Positions 15,997 through 23,611 of a DNA stretch of 23,611 nt are shown here, piece by piece. This DNA is from Bacteroidota bacterium (GTDB lineage: Bacteria > Bacteroidota > Bacteroidia > Bacteroidales > FEN-979). The notes below the pieces were generated by a model. It was given only the letters and a program-made list of their open reading frames with translations. It made no database searches and was not told the origin of the DNA. The position numbers and the translations under genes were made by a program. The stretch lies in contig JAPLDN010000263.1 in assembly GCA_026391755.1 (NCBI GenBank), forward strand, positions 1 through 23,611. The letters run 5' to 3'. Positions within the stretch are counted from its first letter, which is position 1, and each line of letters starts with the position of its first letter.

Positions 15997-17445
15997 TTAT
16001 CTTATAATCCCAATGATCTGCCCTACCCCGTTCTCCGCCAGCTGCATGAACATTCCCGGCGCAATGCCGATCCAGAGGACCATGATCAAAATTGCGACCA
16101 AAGGTATCATTTCCTTAAAGCTGAGATCGGTGAAACTCTCAGTGACCGTATTTGTATTCCCAAGCATTACCCGCTGGTACTTCCTCAACATGTAAACTGC
16201 ACTGAAAATGATCGTCAGGCCTGCATCAGCCTCATACAGCCAGTAATATTTAAACAGGCCCAGCAGGATCAGGAATTCTCCCACAAAGCCATTTGTCAAA
16301 GGCAAAGCCACGCTTCCAAGCAATATGATCATAAAACAAACAGCAAGGCGGGGCGCTTTAAGGGCTATTCCTCCAAGTTCTCTGATACTGGTGGTTTTTG
16401 TCCTGGCTTCGATATACTGAATAATTATAAAAAGCCCGACAATATTAATCCCGTGCGATACCATCTGTATCATTGCTCCCTGCATGGCCTGGGAATTCAA
16501 TGCCATGGCGCCTGCTGCTACCAGGCCAAGATGGGCAATGGAAGTATATGCAACAAAGCGTTTCAGGTCATCCTGACGAATGGCAATCAATGAAGCATAC
16601 ACAATTCCGACCAGGGGGAAGATAATAAAAAGCCCATCGGTCCTGTTCAGTACCGGATATGTTATCGGTATCATCCAGCGGATCATTCCGAACAAGCCCA
16701 TTTTCGACATCAGTCCGCCAAGCAGCATGCTGCCTGAATATGGCGCCGTTACATAGGTATCGGGCTGCCAGGTGTGGAACGGGAAAACAGGAACCTTAAT
16801 GGCAAACGCAATAAAGAAAGCGAGGAAAATCCATACCTGTTCCGCCGGGTTAAGGTTGTTTGCATATAGCCAGATATGATCGAAAGAATGAGGGAGCGGG
16901 GTGCGGAAATACAGGAAAATAATGGCTACCAGCATCAGCAGGCTGCCACTGAAGGTGTAAGCGAAAAATTTTAATGTTATGCGGATGCGGTTTTCACCTC
17001 CCCAGTAGGCTGCTATGAAATAGGCGGGTATCAGGGTGAGTTCCCAGAAAATGTAAAATACCATGCCGTCGAAAGCAGTGAAAACACCTACCAGCCCGGC
17101 TTGCATCAGGATGATCAGGCTGTAAAACGTTGAAGACCTGGCAACTTTCTGGGTGAAAGAAGAAAAAATAATAATAGATACCAGGAAGGTTGTCAGTAAA
17201 GTCATCAGCATACTCAGTCCGTCCATCCCGAATTTCAGGCTGATGCCATAATTGGCCAGCCATTCAAAACGGAAGAGCAGCTGGCAATGGCAGTACAGGA
17301 AATACTGGACAAGAGCTGCAATGGAAATGCCAAACTCGACCAATGCTGTTGTCAGTGCAAGGTTACGGGCCCATCTTTCATTCCTGACGAAGAAGAGTGA
17401 GATTGAGACCAGCAATGGCAGCACTATCAGTATCAGGGTCAGCAT
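15997..17445 (-). CDS. nuoM: NADH-quinone oxidoreductase subunit M
   Basis: A 482-residue antiporter-like proton channel subunit of complex I with about 14 membrane helices. Landmarks are FWELTLIPAYFIAAYWGGEN (conserved Glu of TM5), AFAIKVPVFPFHTWQPDTYV (Lys of TM7), GGLMSKMGLFGMIRW and AYTSIAHLGLVAAG. Its ATG overlaps the nuoL stop by one base (TGATG), indicating translational coupling. Confidence 0.97.
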   Translation of the reverse strand: MLTLILIVLPLLVSISLFFVRNERWARNLALTTALVEFGISIAALVQYFLYCHCQLLFRFEWLANYGISLKFGMDGLSMLMTLLTTFLVSIIIFSSFTQKVARSSTFYSLIILMQAGLVGVFTAFDGMVFYIFWELTLIPAYFIAAYWGGENRIRITLKFFAYTFSGSLLMLVAIIFLYFRTPLPHSFDHIWLYANNLNPAEQVWIFLAFFIAFAIKVPVFPFHTWQPDTYVTAPYSGSMLLGGLMSKMGLFGMIRWMIPITYPVLNRTDGLFIIFPLVGIVYASLIAIRQDDLKRFVAYTSIAHLGLVAAGAMALNSQAMQGAMIQMVSHGINIVGLFIIIQYIEARTKTTSIRELGGIALKAPRLAVCFMIILLGSVALPLTNGFVGEFLILLGLFKYYWLYEADAGLTIIFSAVYMLRKYQRVMLGNTNTVTESFTDLSFKEMIPLVAILIMVLWIGIAPGMFMQLAENGVGQIIGIIR

Positions 17446-19361
17446 CAGAGAATAATATTAAAAAACAATATCAGTATGATTCCAATGATCATGAAAAACA
17501 GGTATACGCCCACATTCCCTGCCTGGATATAACGAATGATGTTACTGAATTTAATGATCGTGTTTCCCGTACCGTCAACGATGCGGTCAATGAACTTAAT
17601 CTCGACGAACCGGTGCAGGCCTTCCGAAAGTTTCAATACAGGTTTTACAAAGACTGTATCGTACATTTCATCAACATAGAATTTTTTTTCGGCCAATCTA
17701 ATGAATACGCTCTTTGATCCCGCATCCCGCATCTCGTGTCCTGCATCCCGTAACCCGAATCTCCTGTATGCTCTGAATGCCATCAGGAGTACAAGAAAGA
17801 TTACCAAAACGATATTGAACCATTCCCTTCTTTCCGGCACAAGCAGATGCTGAACCTGACTGAGCTTAACAGCATCCGCGAATACCGGGGCAAGAAATTC
17901 CTTTAGTATCCCTTTTCCTCCCATTAGTTCCGGGATATTAAGAAATCCGCAGATTGCCGCAAGAAAGGCCAGTACCATCAGCGGGACTGTCATCACAGAA
18001 GGAGATTCATGAAGCCGGGACTGCGGATGATTGTTTCCCCTGTAATTGCCATAAAAGGTCAAAAACAGCAGGCGGAACATGTAGAAGGCTGTCATCATGG
18101 TTACAGCCACGGTGATAATCCACATCGATTGTCCGGCACTGAAGACATGGGCCAGGATCTCATCTTTGGAGAAAAATCCCGAAAGCGGCGGCAATCCGGC
18201 TATAGCCAGGGTGCCGACAAGGAAGGTCCAATAGGTTTTGGGTAATGCATTTTTCAGTCCGCCCATTTTACGGATGTCCTGTTCACCTTCCATGGCATGG
18301 ATCACGCTTCCTGCCCCCAGGAAAAGCAGGGCTTTGAAGAAGGCATGGGTCATCAGATGGAACATGGCTCCTGTAAAAGCCCCAACGCTAAGGGCAAGGA
18401 ACATATATCCCAGCTGGCTGATCGTTGAATAAGCCAGCACTTTTTTAATATCGTTCTGGAAGATAGCAATGGCCGCCGCAAGGAACATGGTTGCTAGAGA
18501 TGCAAGTCCGATGACTTCCATCGTCGCCGGTGCAAGAACGTAAAGCACCGATGACCTTGCAACCATATAAACCCCGGCAGTGACCATGGTTGCAGCATGG
18601 ATGAGTGCAGATACAGGGGTCGGACCGGCCATGGCATCAGGGAGCCAGGTATATAAAGGGATCTGGGCGCTCTTTCCAACAGCTCCTATAAAAAGTAAAA
18701 GGGTTATCGCGATCATGGTCCCTGAGCCGGGAGCCATAGTCTTCGCAAGGTCGAAGACGTTTACATAATTGAAACTTTTAAAGTTTGTAAATATCAGGAA
18801 TATCCCCAACAGGAATCCCAGGTCGCCAATTCGGTTCATGATAAACGCCTTCTTCGCTGCATTGTTGAACTGCTGGTTTTTAAACCAGAATCCTATCAGC
18901 AGGTATGAACAAAGGCCCACTCCTTCCCATCCTATGAACATCACTACATAATTCGCTCCCATCACGAGGATGAGCATGAAGAAAATGAAGAGGTTCATAT
19001 AGGCAAAAAAACGGTTGAAGCCTTCGTCATGCGACATATACCCTATTGAATATACATGTATGATAAAACCCACACCTGTAATGATCAGCATCATAAGTAT
19101 TGAGAGCGGATCGATAAGAAAATCAAACCCTGCCGAGAAGCCGCCGAAGGATAGCCATGGGGCCAGATGAAAGGATGTCGGATGAGGGATGCCAGATGCA
19201 AGATAATCGGATAAGGCAATGATAGAAAGAATAAAGGATGATATGATTGTTCCGGGCCCCAGAAAAGATGCAACACGCTTTGGAATGCTGCGACAGCCCA
19301 GGCCCAGGATGATGAACCCAAAAAGCGGTAAAAATGGTATTAAAGAAATCAGTATCGTCAT
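17445..19361 (-). CDS. nuoL: NADH-quinone oxidoreductase subunit L, with two repeat-encoded loops
   Basis: A 638-residue distal proton-channel subunit of complex I. Family markers: FIGWEGVGLCSYLLIGFW (TM5 Glu), VGKSAQIPLYTWLPDAMAGP (TM7 Lys), HAATMVTAGVYM and LAYSTISQLGYMF. The last 100 residues hold the long amphipathic lateral helix and the terminal membrane segment. Two unconserved stretches coincide with DNA repeat arrays: residues 49-66 (YLASGIPHPTSFHLAP region, between the first and second helices) and residues 533-549 (GLRDAGHEMRDAGSK, in the loop before the C-terminal helical part). Both keep the frame. The start at 19361 gives the usual N-terminal helix. It lies 26 bp after nuoK. Confidence 0.97.
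   Translation of the reverse strand: MTILISLIPFLPLFGFIILGLGCRSIPKRVASFLGPGTIISSFILSIIALSDYLASGIPHPTSFHLAPWLSFGGFSAGFDFLIDPLSILMMLIITGVGFIIHVYSIGYMSHDEGFNRFFAYMNLFIFFMLILVMGANYVVMFIGWEGVGLCSYLLIGFWFKNQQFNNAAKKAFIMNRIGDLGFLLGIFLIFTNFKSFNYVNVFDLAKTMAPGSGTMIAITLLLFIGAVGKSAQIPLYTWLPDAMAGPTPVSALIHAATMVTAGVYMVARSSVLYVLAPATMEVIGLASLATMFLAAAIAIFQNDIKKVLAYSTISQLGYMFLALSVGAFTGAMFHLMTHAFFKALLFLGAGSVIHAMEGEQDIRKMGGLKNALPKTYWTFLVGTLAIAGLPPLSGFFSKDEILAHVFSAGQSMWIITVAVTMMTAFYMFRLLFLTFYGNYRGNNHPQSRLHESPSVMTVPLMVLAFLAAICGFLNIPELMGGKGILKEFLAPVFADAVKLSQVQHLLVPERREWFNIVLVIFLVLLMAFRAYRRFGLRDAGHEMRDAGSKSVFIRLAEKKFYVDEMYDTVFVKPVLKLSEGLHRFVEIKFIDRIVDGTGNTIIKFSNIIRYIQAGNVGVYLFFMIIGIILILFFNIIL
17717..17765. repeat. in-frame 7-bp repeat array (ATCCCGn) inside nuoL
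   Basis: Seven heptamers without gaps: ATCCCGC, ATCCCGC, ATCTCGT, GTCCTGC, ATCCCGT, AACCCGA, ATCTCCT. The coding strand reads repeats of GGGATnn and yields GLRDAGHEMRDAG in NuoL, where RDAG occurs twice because 21 bases equal three units and seven codons. Confidence 0.85.
19166..19217. repeat. in-frame 7/8-bp repeat array (GATGnnn) inside nuoL
   Basis: Consecutive units GATGAAAG, GATGTCG, GATGAGG, GATGCCA, GATGCAA, GATAATCG and GATAAGGC, of seven or eight bases, share a GATG or GATA start. They encode NuoL residues 49-66 in the loop after the first membrane helix. Confidence 0.75.
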
Positions 19362-19387
19362 TTATTTATTTGTAAGGAGCGAGCGAC

Positions 19388-19705
19388 TCACCATTTCAGT
19401 TTGTTTAAAACATCAATATCTATCGAATGCGTCGTTTTATATATCAGCACAATGATCGCCAGTCCGATAGCCACTTCCGCAGCCGCGACCACCATGATAA
19501 AAAACACGAATATCTGTCCTGCCGGATCGTTCGAATAAGCCGAAAATGCCGCGAGAAGAAGGTTGATGGAATTGATCATCAGCTCAATCGACATCAGGAT
19601 CATCAGCGCATTCCTCTTGATCAGCACGCCTATCACACCAATGCTGAACAGCATGGAGCAGAACATAAGGTAGTAGCTTATCGGTATTGAGTTCACTGCA
19701 TTCAT
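19388..19705 (-). CDS. nuoK: NADH-quinone oxidoreductase subunit K
   Basis: A 105-residue three-helix membrane subunit of complex I. The two membrane glutamates needed for proton pumping in the family are visible with the correct 36-residue spacing: Glu41 in LMSIELMINSINLL and Glu77 in VAAAEVAIGLAI. It sits between nuoJ (62-bp gap filled by a 7-bp repeat array) and nuoL (26-bp gap). Stop TGA. Confidence 0.97.
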   Translation of the reverse strand: MNAVNSIPISYYLMFCSMLFSIGVIGVLIKRNALMILMSIELMINSINLLLAAFSAYSNDPAGQIFVFFIMVVAAAEVAIGLAIIVLIYKTTHSIDIDVLNKLKW

Positions 19706-19720
19706 TTATCTATTTCTTTA

Positions 19721-19769
19721 ATCTGAGATCCGACATCAGATATCAGATGTCAGATATCTGATATCTTTT
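19721..19769. repeat. 7-bp repeat array (ATCnGAn) between nuoJ and nuoK
   Basis: Seven heptamers without gaps: ATCTGAG, ATCCGAC, ATCAGAT, ATCAGAT, GTCAGAT, ATCTGAT, ATCTTTT. Because ATCAGAT and ATCTGAT are complementary, the array is also strongly palindromic (CAGATATCTG at 19751-19760) and could fold as RNA inside the nuo transcript. It fills most of the nuoJ-nuoK gap and touches the nuoJ stop codon. Confidence 0.8.
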
Positions 19770-20268
19770 ATATTTGTTCTTTTTTACCAAGTAACACCGC
19801 CCCCACCATCGCTGTCAGAAACAATATGGAAGAAACTTCAAAAGGCAGCATATAATCCCTGTATAAAATTCTCCCCAGTTCTTTCACAAGGCCGATCTGG
19901 GTTTCCATGGGATGCTGTACAAGGTGCAGATCGTAACCCCTGAAAACACCGATGAGCACCAGTCCCAGCATCACCCCTGCTATGATTGCCAATGCTTTCA
20001 CCCAGATTGGTTTCGGGGACCGCTCTTCCTTGTTCAGGTTCAGAAGCATCACGGTGAACAGGAACAGGACCATGATAGCGCCGGCATATACAATAATGTG
20101 CACAATGGCTAAAAACTGGGCGTTCAGCAGAATGTAATGCCCTCCAATGGCGAAAAACGTCAGGGTCAGGTAGAGAACACTATGTATCGGCTTCTTCGAT
20201 AAAAGCACCATCACTCCGCTATATAAAGCGAGGGCCGACAGGAAATAGAATATGTAGTTAGTGAACAT
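19768..20268 (-). CDS. nuoJ: NADH-quinone oxidoreductase subunit J
   Basis: A 166-residue membrane subunit of complex I with five hydrophobic helices, including the conserved VLYLTLTFFAIGGHYILLNAQ region and VIVYAGAIMVLFLFTVMLLN-type TM3 (HIIVYAGAIMVLFLF). The helix takes part in coupling quinone chemistry to proton pumping. Its ATG lies inside the end of nuoI (11-bp overlap). Confidence 0.96.
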   Translation of the reverse strand: MFTNYIFYFLSALALYSGVMVLLSKKPIHSVLYLTLTFFAIGGHYILLNAQFLAIVHIIVYAGAIMVLFLFTVMLLNLNKEERSPKPIWVKALAIIAGVMLGLVLIGVFRGYDLHLVQHPMETQIGLVKELGRILYRDYMLPFEVSSILFLTAMVGAVLLGKKEQI

Positions 20269-20812
20269 TATGCTTTTGATTCTTATCTTTCTTAAAATCC
20301 AGTACTTCCGGTGTCTGACGCATTGTTACATCAATCCTCTTTGAGGGATCAGCCGGCTCTACAAGAAGATCCTTCCCGTAAATGAATTCATCCCTTTCAT
20401 AACCGGCTTTCACAATTTCTTTTGTAAGGAATATCGCTTCCTTCGGACAAGCCTCCTCGCATAGTCCGCAGAATATGCACCTCAGCATATTGATCTCATA
20501 AGTCGAAGCATATTTTTCCTCCCTGTAAAGGTTTTCCTCACCGGGTTGGCGTTCAGCGGCAATCATGGTGATGGCTTCGGCCGGACAGGCCACAGCACAC
20601 AATCCGCAGGCGGTGCAGCGTTCCCTTCCCTCATCATCCCTCTTGAGAACATGCCGCCCACGGTAAATCTCCGAAAATTCGCGATTTTCCTCGGGATAAC
20701 GAATGGTGGTCTTTTTTCTGCAAAGGTGACCAAAGGTGATACACATGCCACCCAGGATGGCAGGCAGGTATATCTTCTCCCAAAAAGACATCTTTTTATT
20801 CGAAACAACCAT
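20258..20812 (-). CDS. nuoI: NADH-quinone oxidoreductase subunit I (two 4Fe-4S clusters)
   Basis: A 184-residue ferredoxin-like subunit that carries clusters N6a and N6b toward quinone. Two complete motifs are seen: C66xxC69xxC72xxxC76P (CTACGLCAVACP) and C112xxC115xxC118xxxC122P (CIFCGLCEEACP). The start is uncertain. ATG at 20812 (MVVSNKKMSFWEK) leaves 29 bp after the nuoH stop and is chosen here; ATG at 20791 (MSFWEKIYLP) is also possible. The longer open frame to 20914 overlaps nuoH by 73 bp and is unlikely. Confidence 0.93.
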   Translation of the reverse strand: MVVSNKKMSFWEKIYLPAILGGMCITFGHLCRKKTTIRYPEENREFSEIYRGRHVLKRDDEGRERCTACGLCAVACPAEAITMIAAERQPGEENLYREEKYASTYEINMLRCIFCGLCEEACPKEAIFLTKEIVKAGYERDEFIYGKDLLVEPADPSKRIDVTMRQTPEVLDFKKDKNQKHNVH

Positions 20813-20841
20813 GCTCCTTTTTGTCAACCCGCTCACGGCAT

Positions 20842-21864
20842 TTATTGGTTTAATAATATTACAACTCCGGTTATCAGAACATTTAAAATTGCCAGTGGGA
20901 TCAGGGCTTTCCAACCCAGCCTCATCAGCTGGTCATAACGGAAACGCGGCAGGGTCCATCGTATCCACATGAATATGAACCCGAAAAATGTGATCTTGGC
21001 AAACAAAACCAGGAAGCTCACAAAGGCAAATACATTGGGGGAAAGACCCAGCTTGTCGATGAAGGGAAAATGATATCCACCCAGGAACAAAGTCGCAATT
21101 ACCTCCCCTGAAATGAACATGTTGATATATTCGGAAAAAAGGTAGAATCCAAGTTTCATACTGCTGTATTCGGTATGATAGCCGCCAACGAGCTCTGTTT
21201 CGCATTCAGGCAGGTCGAAAGGAGAACGATTGGTTTCAGCAAAGGCGCAGATGAGGAAAATGAGGAAGCCAAGAGGCTGGTACCAGATGTTCCAGTTGAA
21301 GCCCTGCTGCTGGTTTACAATATCCCTCATGCTCAGCGAACCGGTCATCATAACGATTGTGATAATAGACAAACTCATGGCCAGCTCATAGCTGATCATT
21401 TGCGAAGATGCCCGAACGGCGCCGAGCAATGCGTATTTGTTGTTCGAGGCCCATCCGCCTATCATAATACCGTAGACACCAATGGAAACTATCGCAAAAA
21501 TATAAAGAATGCCTATGTTCACATCGGCCATCTGCAGGCTGAAAGTCTGTCCGTTGATAACGATGTCGGGCCCCCATGGAATTACGGCGCTGGTAAGGCA
21601 TGCGATAAGCATGGTTAGCGAAGGCCCGAGTATGTATAGGAATTTATCGGCCGTGTTGGGCATGAACTCTTCCTTGAAGAACAGTTTGATGCCGTCGGCC
21701 AGTGGCTGAAACAATCCCCATGGACCAGCCCTGTCGGGGCCAAGCCTGTCCTGGAAAAAGCCGGCAACCTTGCGCTCAATCAATGTTGAATACATGGCAA
21801 CCACGAGGCTTAGCAGTAAAACGGCCGAGGCGAGCAGGATCTTAAATATCAGCATTGTGCCCAT
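20842..21864 (-). CDS. nuoH: NADH-quinone oxidoreductase subunit H
   Basis: A 340-residue membrane subunit that forms much of the quinone pocket and links the peripheral and membrane arms. Conserved loops are intact: ERKVAGFFQDRLGPDRAGPW near the N-terminus, GWASNNKYALLGAVRASSQM, and FAETNRSPFDLPECETELV followed by GYHTEYSSMKLG. About eight helices. Its ATG shares one base with the nuoG stop (TAATG). Confidence 0.97.
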   Translation of the reverse strand: MGTMLIFKILLASAVLLLSLVVAMYSTLIERKVAGFFQDRLGPDRAGPWGLFQPLADGIKLFFKEEFMPNTADKFLYILGPSLTMLIACLTSAVIPWGPDIVINGQTFSLQMADVNIGILYIFAIVSIGVYGIMIGGWASNNKYALLGAVRASSQMISYELAMSLSIITIVMMTGSLSMRDIVNQQQGFNWNIWYQPLGFLIFLICAFAETNRSPFDLPECETELVGGYHTEYSSMKLGFYLFSEYINMFISGEVIATLFLGGYHFPFIDKLGLSPNVFAFVSFLVLFAKITFFGFIFMWIRWTLPRFRYDQLMRLGWKALIPLAILNVLITGVVILLNQ

Positions 21865-22832
21865 TATTCCTGTGGTTCTGTTGTTCCTTCGATGGGATGT
21901 ATTATAGATCCCTTTTTAAGGTGCTCGTAATGATTACCGCTGATGACCGATTGCCGTTTGATCTTGCGCGGACCTTCGATCACCCAGTCATTACTGTCTT
22001 TTTTTTCAAACCTGCATTCATTGCAGATAAATTCTTCCACTTCCCCGAACTGGTCTTTACGTCCGGTGATGCGATAGATCTCGCTGCCGAACATCCATGC
22101 CGTGACCTTACCTCCGCATTTGCTGCATTCGCGGCTGGCGTTCATTGGGTTTAAGAACCACACCCTGCTTTTAAAGCGGAAAGTGCGGTCAGTAAGAGCT
22201 CCCACGGGGCAAACATCGATCATATTTCCCGAAAAGTCATTATCGATTGCTGTCTGGATAAATGTACTTATTTCGAGTGTATCTCCCCTGTATAGCATGC
22301 CGTGGGCTCGTTTTTTAGTGAGCTGTTCGGCCGCCAGAACGCAGCGGTAACAATGGATGCAGCGGTTCATGTGAAGTTTTATCAGCGAACCGATATCCAC
22401 AACGGGGTACTCCCTCCTGGCTTCAACAGTACAGGTCTCTTCCATTCCGAAACCGAAGCTGAGGTCCTGGAGGTCGCATTCACCGGCCTGGTCGCATACC
22501 GGACAATCGAGAGGATGGTTGATCAGAAGAAATTCAACAACGCCTTTTCGGGCTTCCTGCACTTCGGCCGAAAGGGTGTTTTCAACCACCATCCCGTCCT
22601 GTACCGGTGTGCTGCATGAAGCCACCAGCTTTGGAATGGGACGGGGGTCTTTGGCGGAACCTTTAACCACCTTCACCAGGCAACTCCTGCACTTCCCCCC
22701 GCTTCCCTTCAGCTTGCTGTAGTAGCACATGGCCGGTGGCACGACTTTGCCGCCTATCATGCGCGCAGCCTGGAGAATGGCGGTACCCTCTTCAACCTGG
22801 ATCTCGATGTTATCAATGGTTACTTTCAGCAT
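21864..22832 (-). CDS. nuoG: NADH-quinone oxidoreductase subunit G, short form
   Basis: A 322-residue iron-sulfur subunit. It has a 2Fe-2S ferredoxin domain (Cys36, 48, 51, 73), the His-Cys cluster motif H106xxxC110xxC113xxxxxC119, and a 4Fe-4S set (RCIHCYRC ... DVCPVGAL). A further CxxC pair (ECSKCGG) and another (FICNEC) follow before the end. The large molybdopterin-oxidoreductase-like domain of classical NuoG is missing. Shortened NuoG proteins of about this length are, to my knowledge, usual in Bacteroidetes, and the next gene follows immediately, so this is not read as truncation. Start overlaps the nuoF end by 7 bp. Confidence 0.93.
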   Translation of the reverse strand: MLKVTIDNIEIQVEEGTAILQAARMIGGKVVPPAMCYYSKLKGSGGKCRSCLVKVVKGSAKDPRPIPKLVASCSTPVQDGMVVENTLSAEVQEARKGVVEFLLINHPLDCPVCDQAGECDLQDLSFGFGMEETCTVEARREYPVVDIGSLIKLHMNRCIHCYRCVLAAEQLTKKRAHGMLYRGDTLEISTFIQTAIDNDFSGNMIDVCPVGALTDRTFRFKSRVWFLNPMNASRECSKCGGKVTAWMFGSEIYRITGRKDQFGEVEEFICNECRFEKKDSNDWVIEGPRKIKRQSVISGNHYEHLKKGSIIHPIEGTTEPQE

Positions 22833-23611
22833 TTTATGTGTTCCTCAAATTCCTCCCTGAAATGCCTTATGGCACTGGCAACGGGCCAGGCTGCAGCATC
22901 CCCGAGCGGGCAAATAGTATTCCCTTCAATATTTTTTGCAACCCTGACCAGCAAATCAATATCGCTCTTCCTGCCTTTACCGTGCTCGATGCGATCAAGG
23001 ATCTTTTCCATCCATCCTGTGCCTTCCCGGCAGGGCGAACACTGTCCGCAGGACTCATGCCTGTAAAACCTTGTAAGATTCCAGGTGTTCCTGACAATAC
23101 AGGCCTCTTCGTCATATACGATAAAACCACCGGATCCAAGCATGCTTCCGCTCTCAAACCCTCCTTCGGCAAGAGATTCGTACGTAAGCAGCCTTGCTTC
23201 CCCCCTTGAAGTGTTAAGGATCAGATCGGCCGGTAAAATGGGAACAGATGATCCGCCGGGTATCACTGCCTTGAGCATCCTCCCGTTTTTAATTCCCCCA
23301 CAGTATTCATCCGAATAAATAAAATCTTCAACCGGCAATCCCATCTCAATCTCATAAACCCCGGGTTTGTTGATATTCCCACAGGCCGAAATCAGTTTAG
23401 TGCCGGTGCTTTTTCCCAAACCCAGCTTTGAATAGGCATCTCCTCCCATGCTTATTAATGGGGCAACGGCAGCGAGAGTCTCAACGTTGTTGACCACAGT
23501 CGGGCAATCGTATAATCCCTTGTATGCCGGGAATGGCGGCTTGATCCTGGGGTTGCCGCGCTTTCCTTCGAGGGATTCGAGCAGGGCCGTTTCTTCCCCG
23601 CAAATATAGGC
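22826..23611 (-). CDS. nuoF: NADH-quinone oxidoreductase subunit F, C-terminal part
   Basis: The gene enters from the right edge; 261 residues of the C-terminal part are present. The first visible residues, AYICGEETALLESLEGKRGN, are the conserved FMN/NADH-site neighbourhood, followed by PPFPA and CPTVVNNVETLA. The N3 4Fe-4S motif is C-x2-C-x2-C (ESCGQCSPCREGTGW), with the distal Cys in GNTICPLGDAAAWP. The subunit oxidises NADH and passes electrons to NuoE/NuoG. The open frame continues past 23611, so the Met at 23497 is internal and not the start. Stop TGA overlaps the nuoG start. Confidence 0.96.
   Translation of the reverse strand, partial: AYICGEETALLESLEGKRGNPRIKPPFPAYKGLYDCPTVVNNVETLAAVAPLISMGGDAYSKLGLGKSTGTKLISACGNINKPGVYEIEMGLPVEDFIYSDEYCGGIKNGRMLKAVIPGGSSVPILPADLILNTSRGEARLLTYESLAEGGFESGSMLGSGGFIVYDEEACIVRNTWNLTRFYRHESCGQCSPCREGTGWMEKILDRIEHGKGRKSDIDLLVRVAKNIEGNTICPLGDAAAWPVASAIRHFREEFEEHIKC

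Noticed and set aside
20813..20914. Extended NuoI N-terminus
   Set aside because: It would overlap nuoH by 73 bp, and the added residues look unlike NuoI; the start is placed at 20812.
21864..22832. Truncated or broken nuoG
   Set aside because: Short NuoG without the molybdopterin domain is expected in Bacteroidetes, and the junctions with nuoF and nuoH are tight and ordered.

Overview
The window looks like a chromosomal fragment of a Bacteroidota (Bacteroidales-like) bacterium, probably an environmental or anaerobic lineage. The support is: a secreted protein with a C-terminal type IX secretion (Por) sorting domain, several promoter -7 boxes of the Bacteroidetes form TAnnTTTG, the eukaryotic-type homodimeric GlyRS, a GH109-type secreted Gfo/Idh protein, a complex I operon with a short NuoG, and very weak Shine-Dalgarno sequences. 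Both ends are cut inside genes. No tRNA, rRNA, CRISPR array, IS element or prophage was recognised.

Layout. (1) 1-738, minus strand: a small operon of a four-helix membrane protein, a 68-residue XRE-type regulator and a truncated membrane-anchored protein. Two near-identical 16-bp dyads overlap the presumed promoter and look like operators for the regulator. (2) 919-2439, minus: glycyl-tRNA synthetase, full length in one frame but interrupted by an in-frame TGA at codon 339; an 8-bp repeat array abuts its end and supplies its stop codon. (3) 2509-6035, plus: a Tat-exported GH109-family protein and a secreted prolyl oligopeptidase. (4) 6030-10232, minus: a poorly known protein with a possible transglutaminase-like Cys-His-Asp set, then a terminator, then a 780-residue Omp28/thioredoxin-like, PKD-containing, T9SS-sorted surface protein. 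(5) 10416-14541, plus: a rubrerythrin-like diiron protein, a membrane-anchored fusion of a metallo-beta-lactamase fold with a choloylglycine/C45-type Ntn-hydrolase proenzyme, and an ABC-F ATPase. (6) 14559-23611, minus: the complex I operon nuoF(partial)-G-H-I-J-K-L-M-N, with mostly overlapping or close junctions.

The main cross-cutting pattern is a set of six short arrays of degenerate 7- or 8-bp direct repeats with an ATC/GAT core. Three lie between genes (after glyS, nuoM/nuoN, nuoJ/nuoK) and three lie inside coding frames (two in nuoL, one in the 6030-7757 gene), where they are translated into low-complexity loops without breaking the frame. This repeat class, the interrupted glyS, the MBL-Ntn fusion and the twin operators are the best candidates for something undescribed.

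Functionally, the nuo genes encode the membrane arm and part of the peripheral arm of a proton-pumping NADH:quinone oxidoreductase. The plus-strand secreted enzymes suggest glycan and peptide scavenging, and the rubrerythrin-like protein suggests peroxide or oxygen defence.
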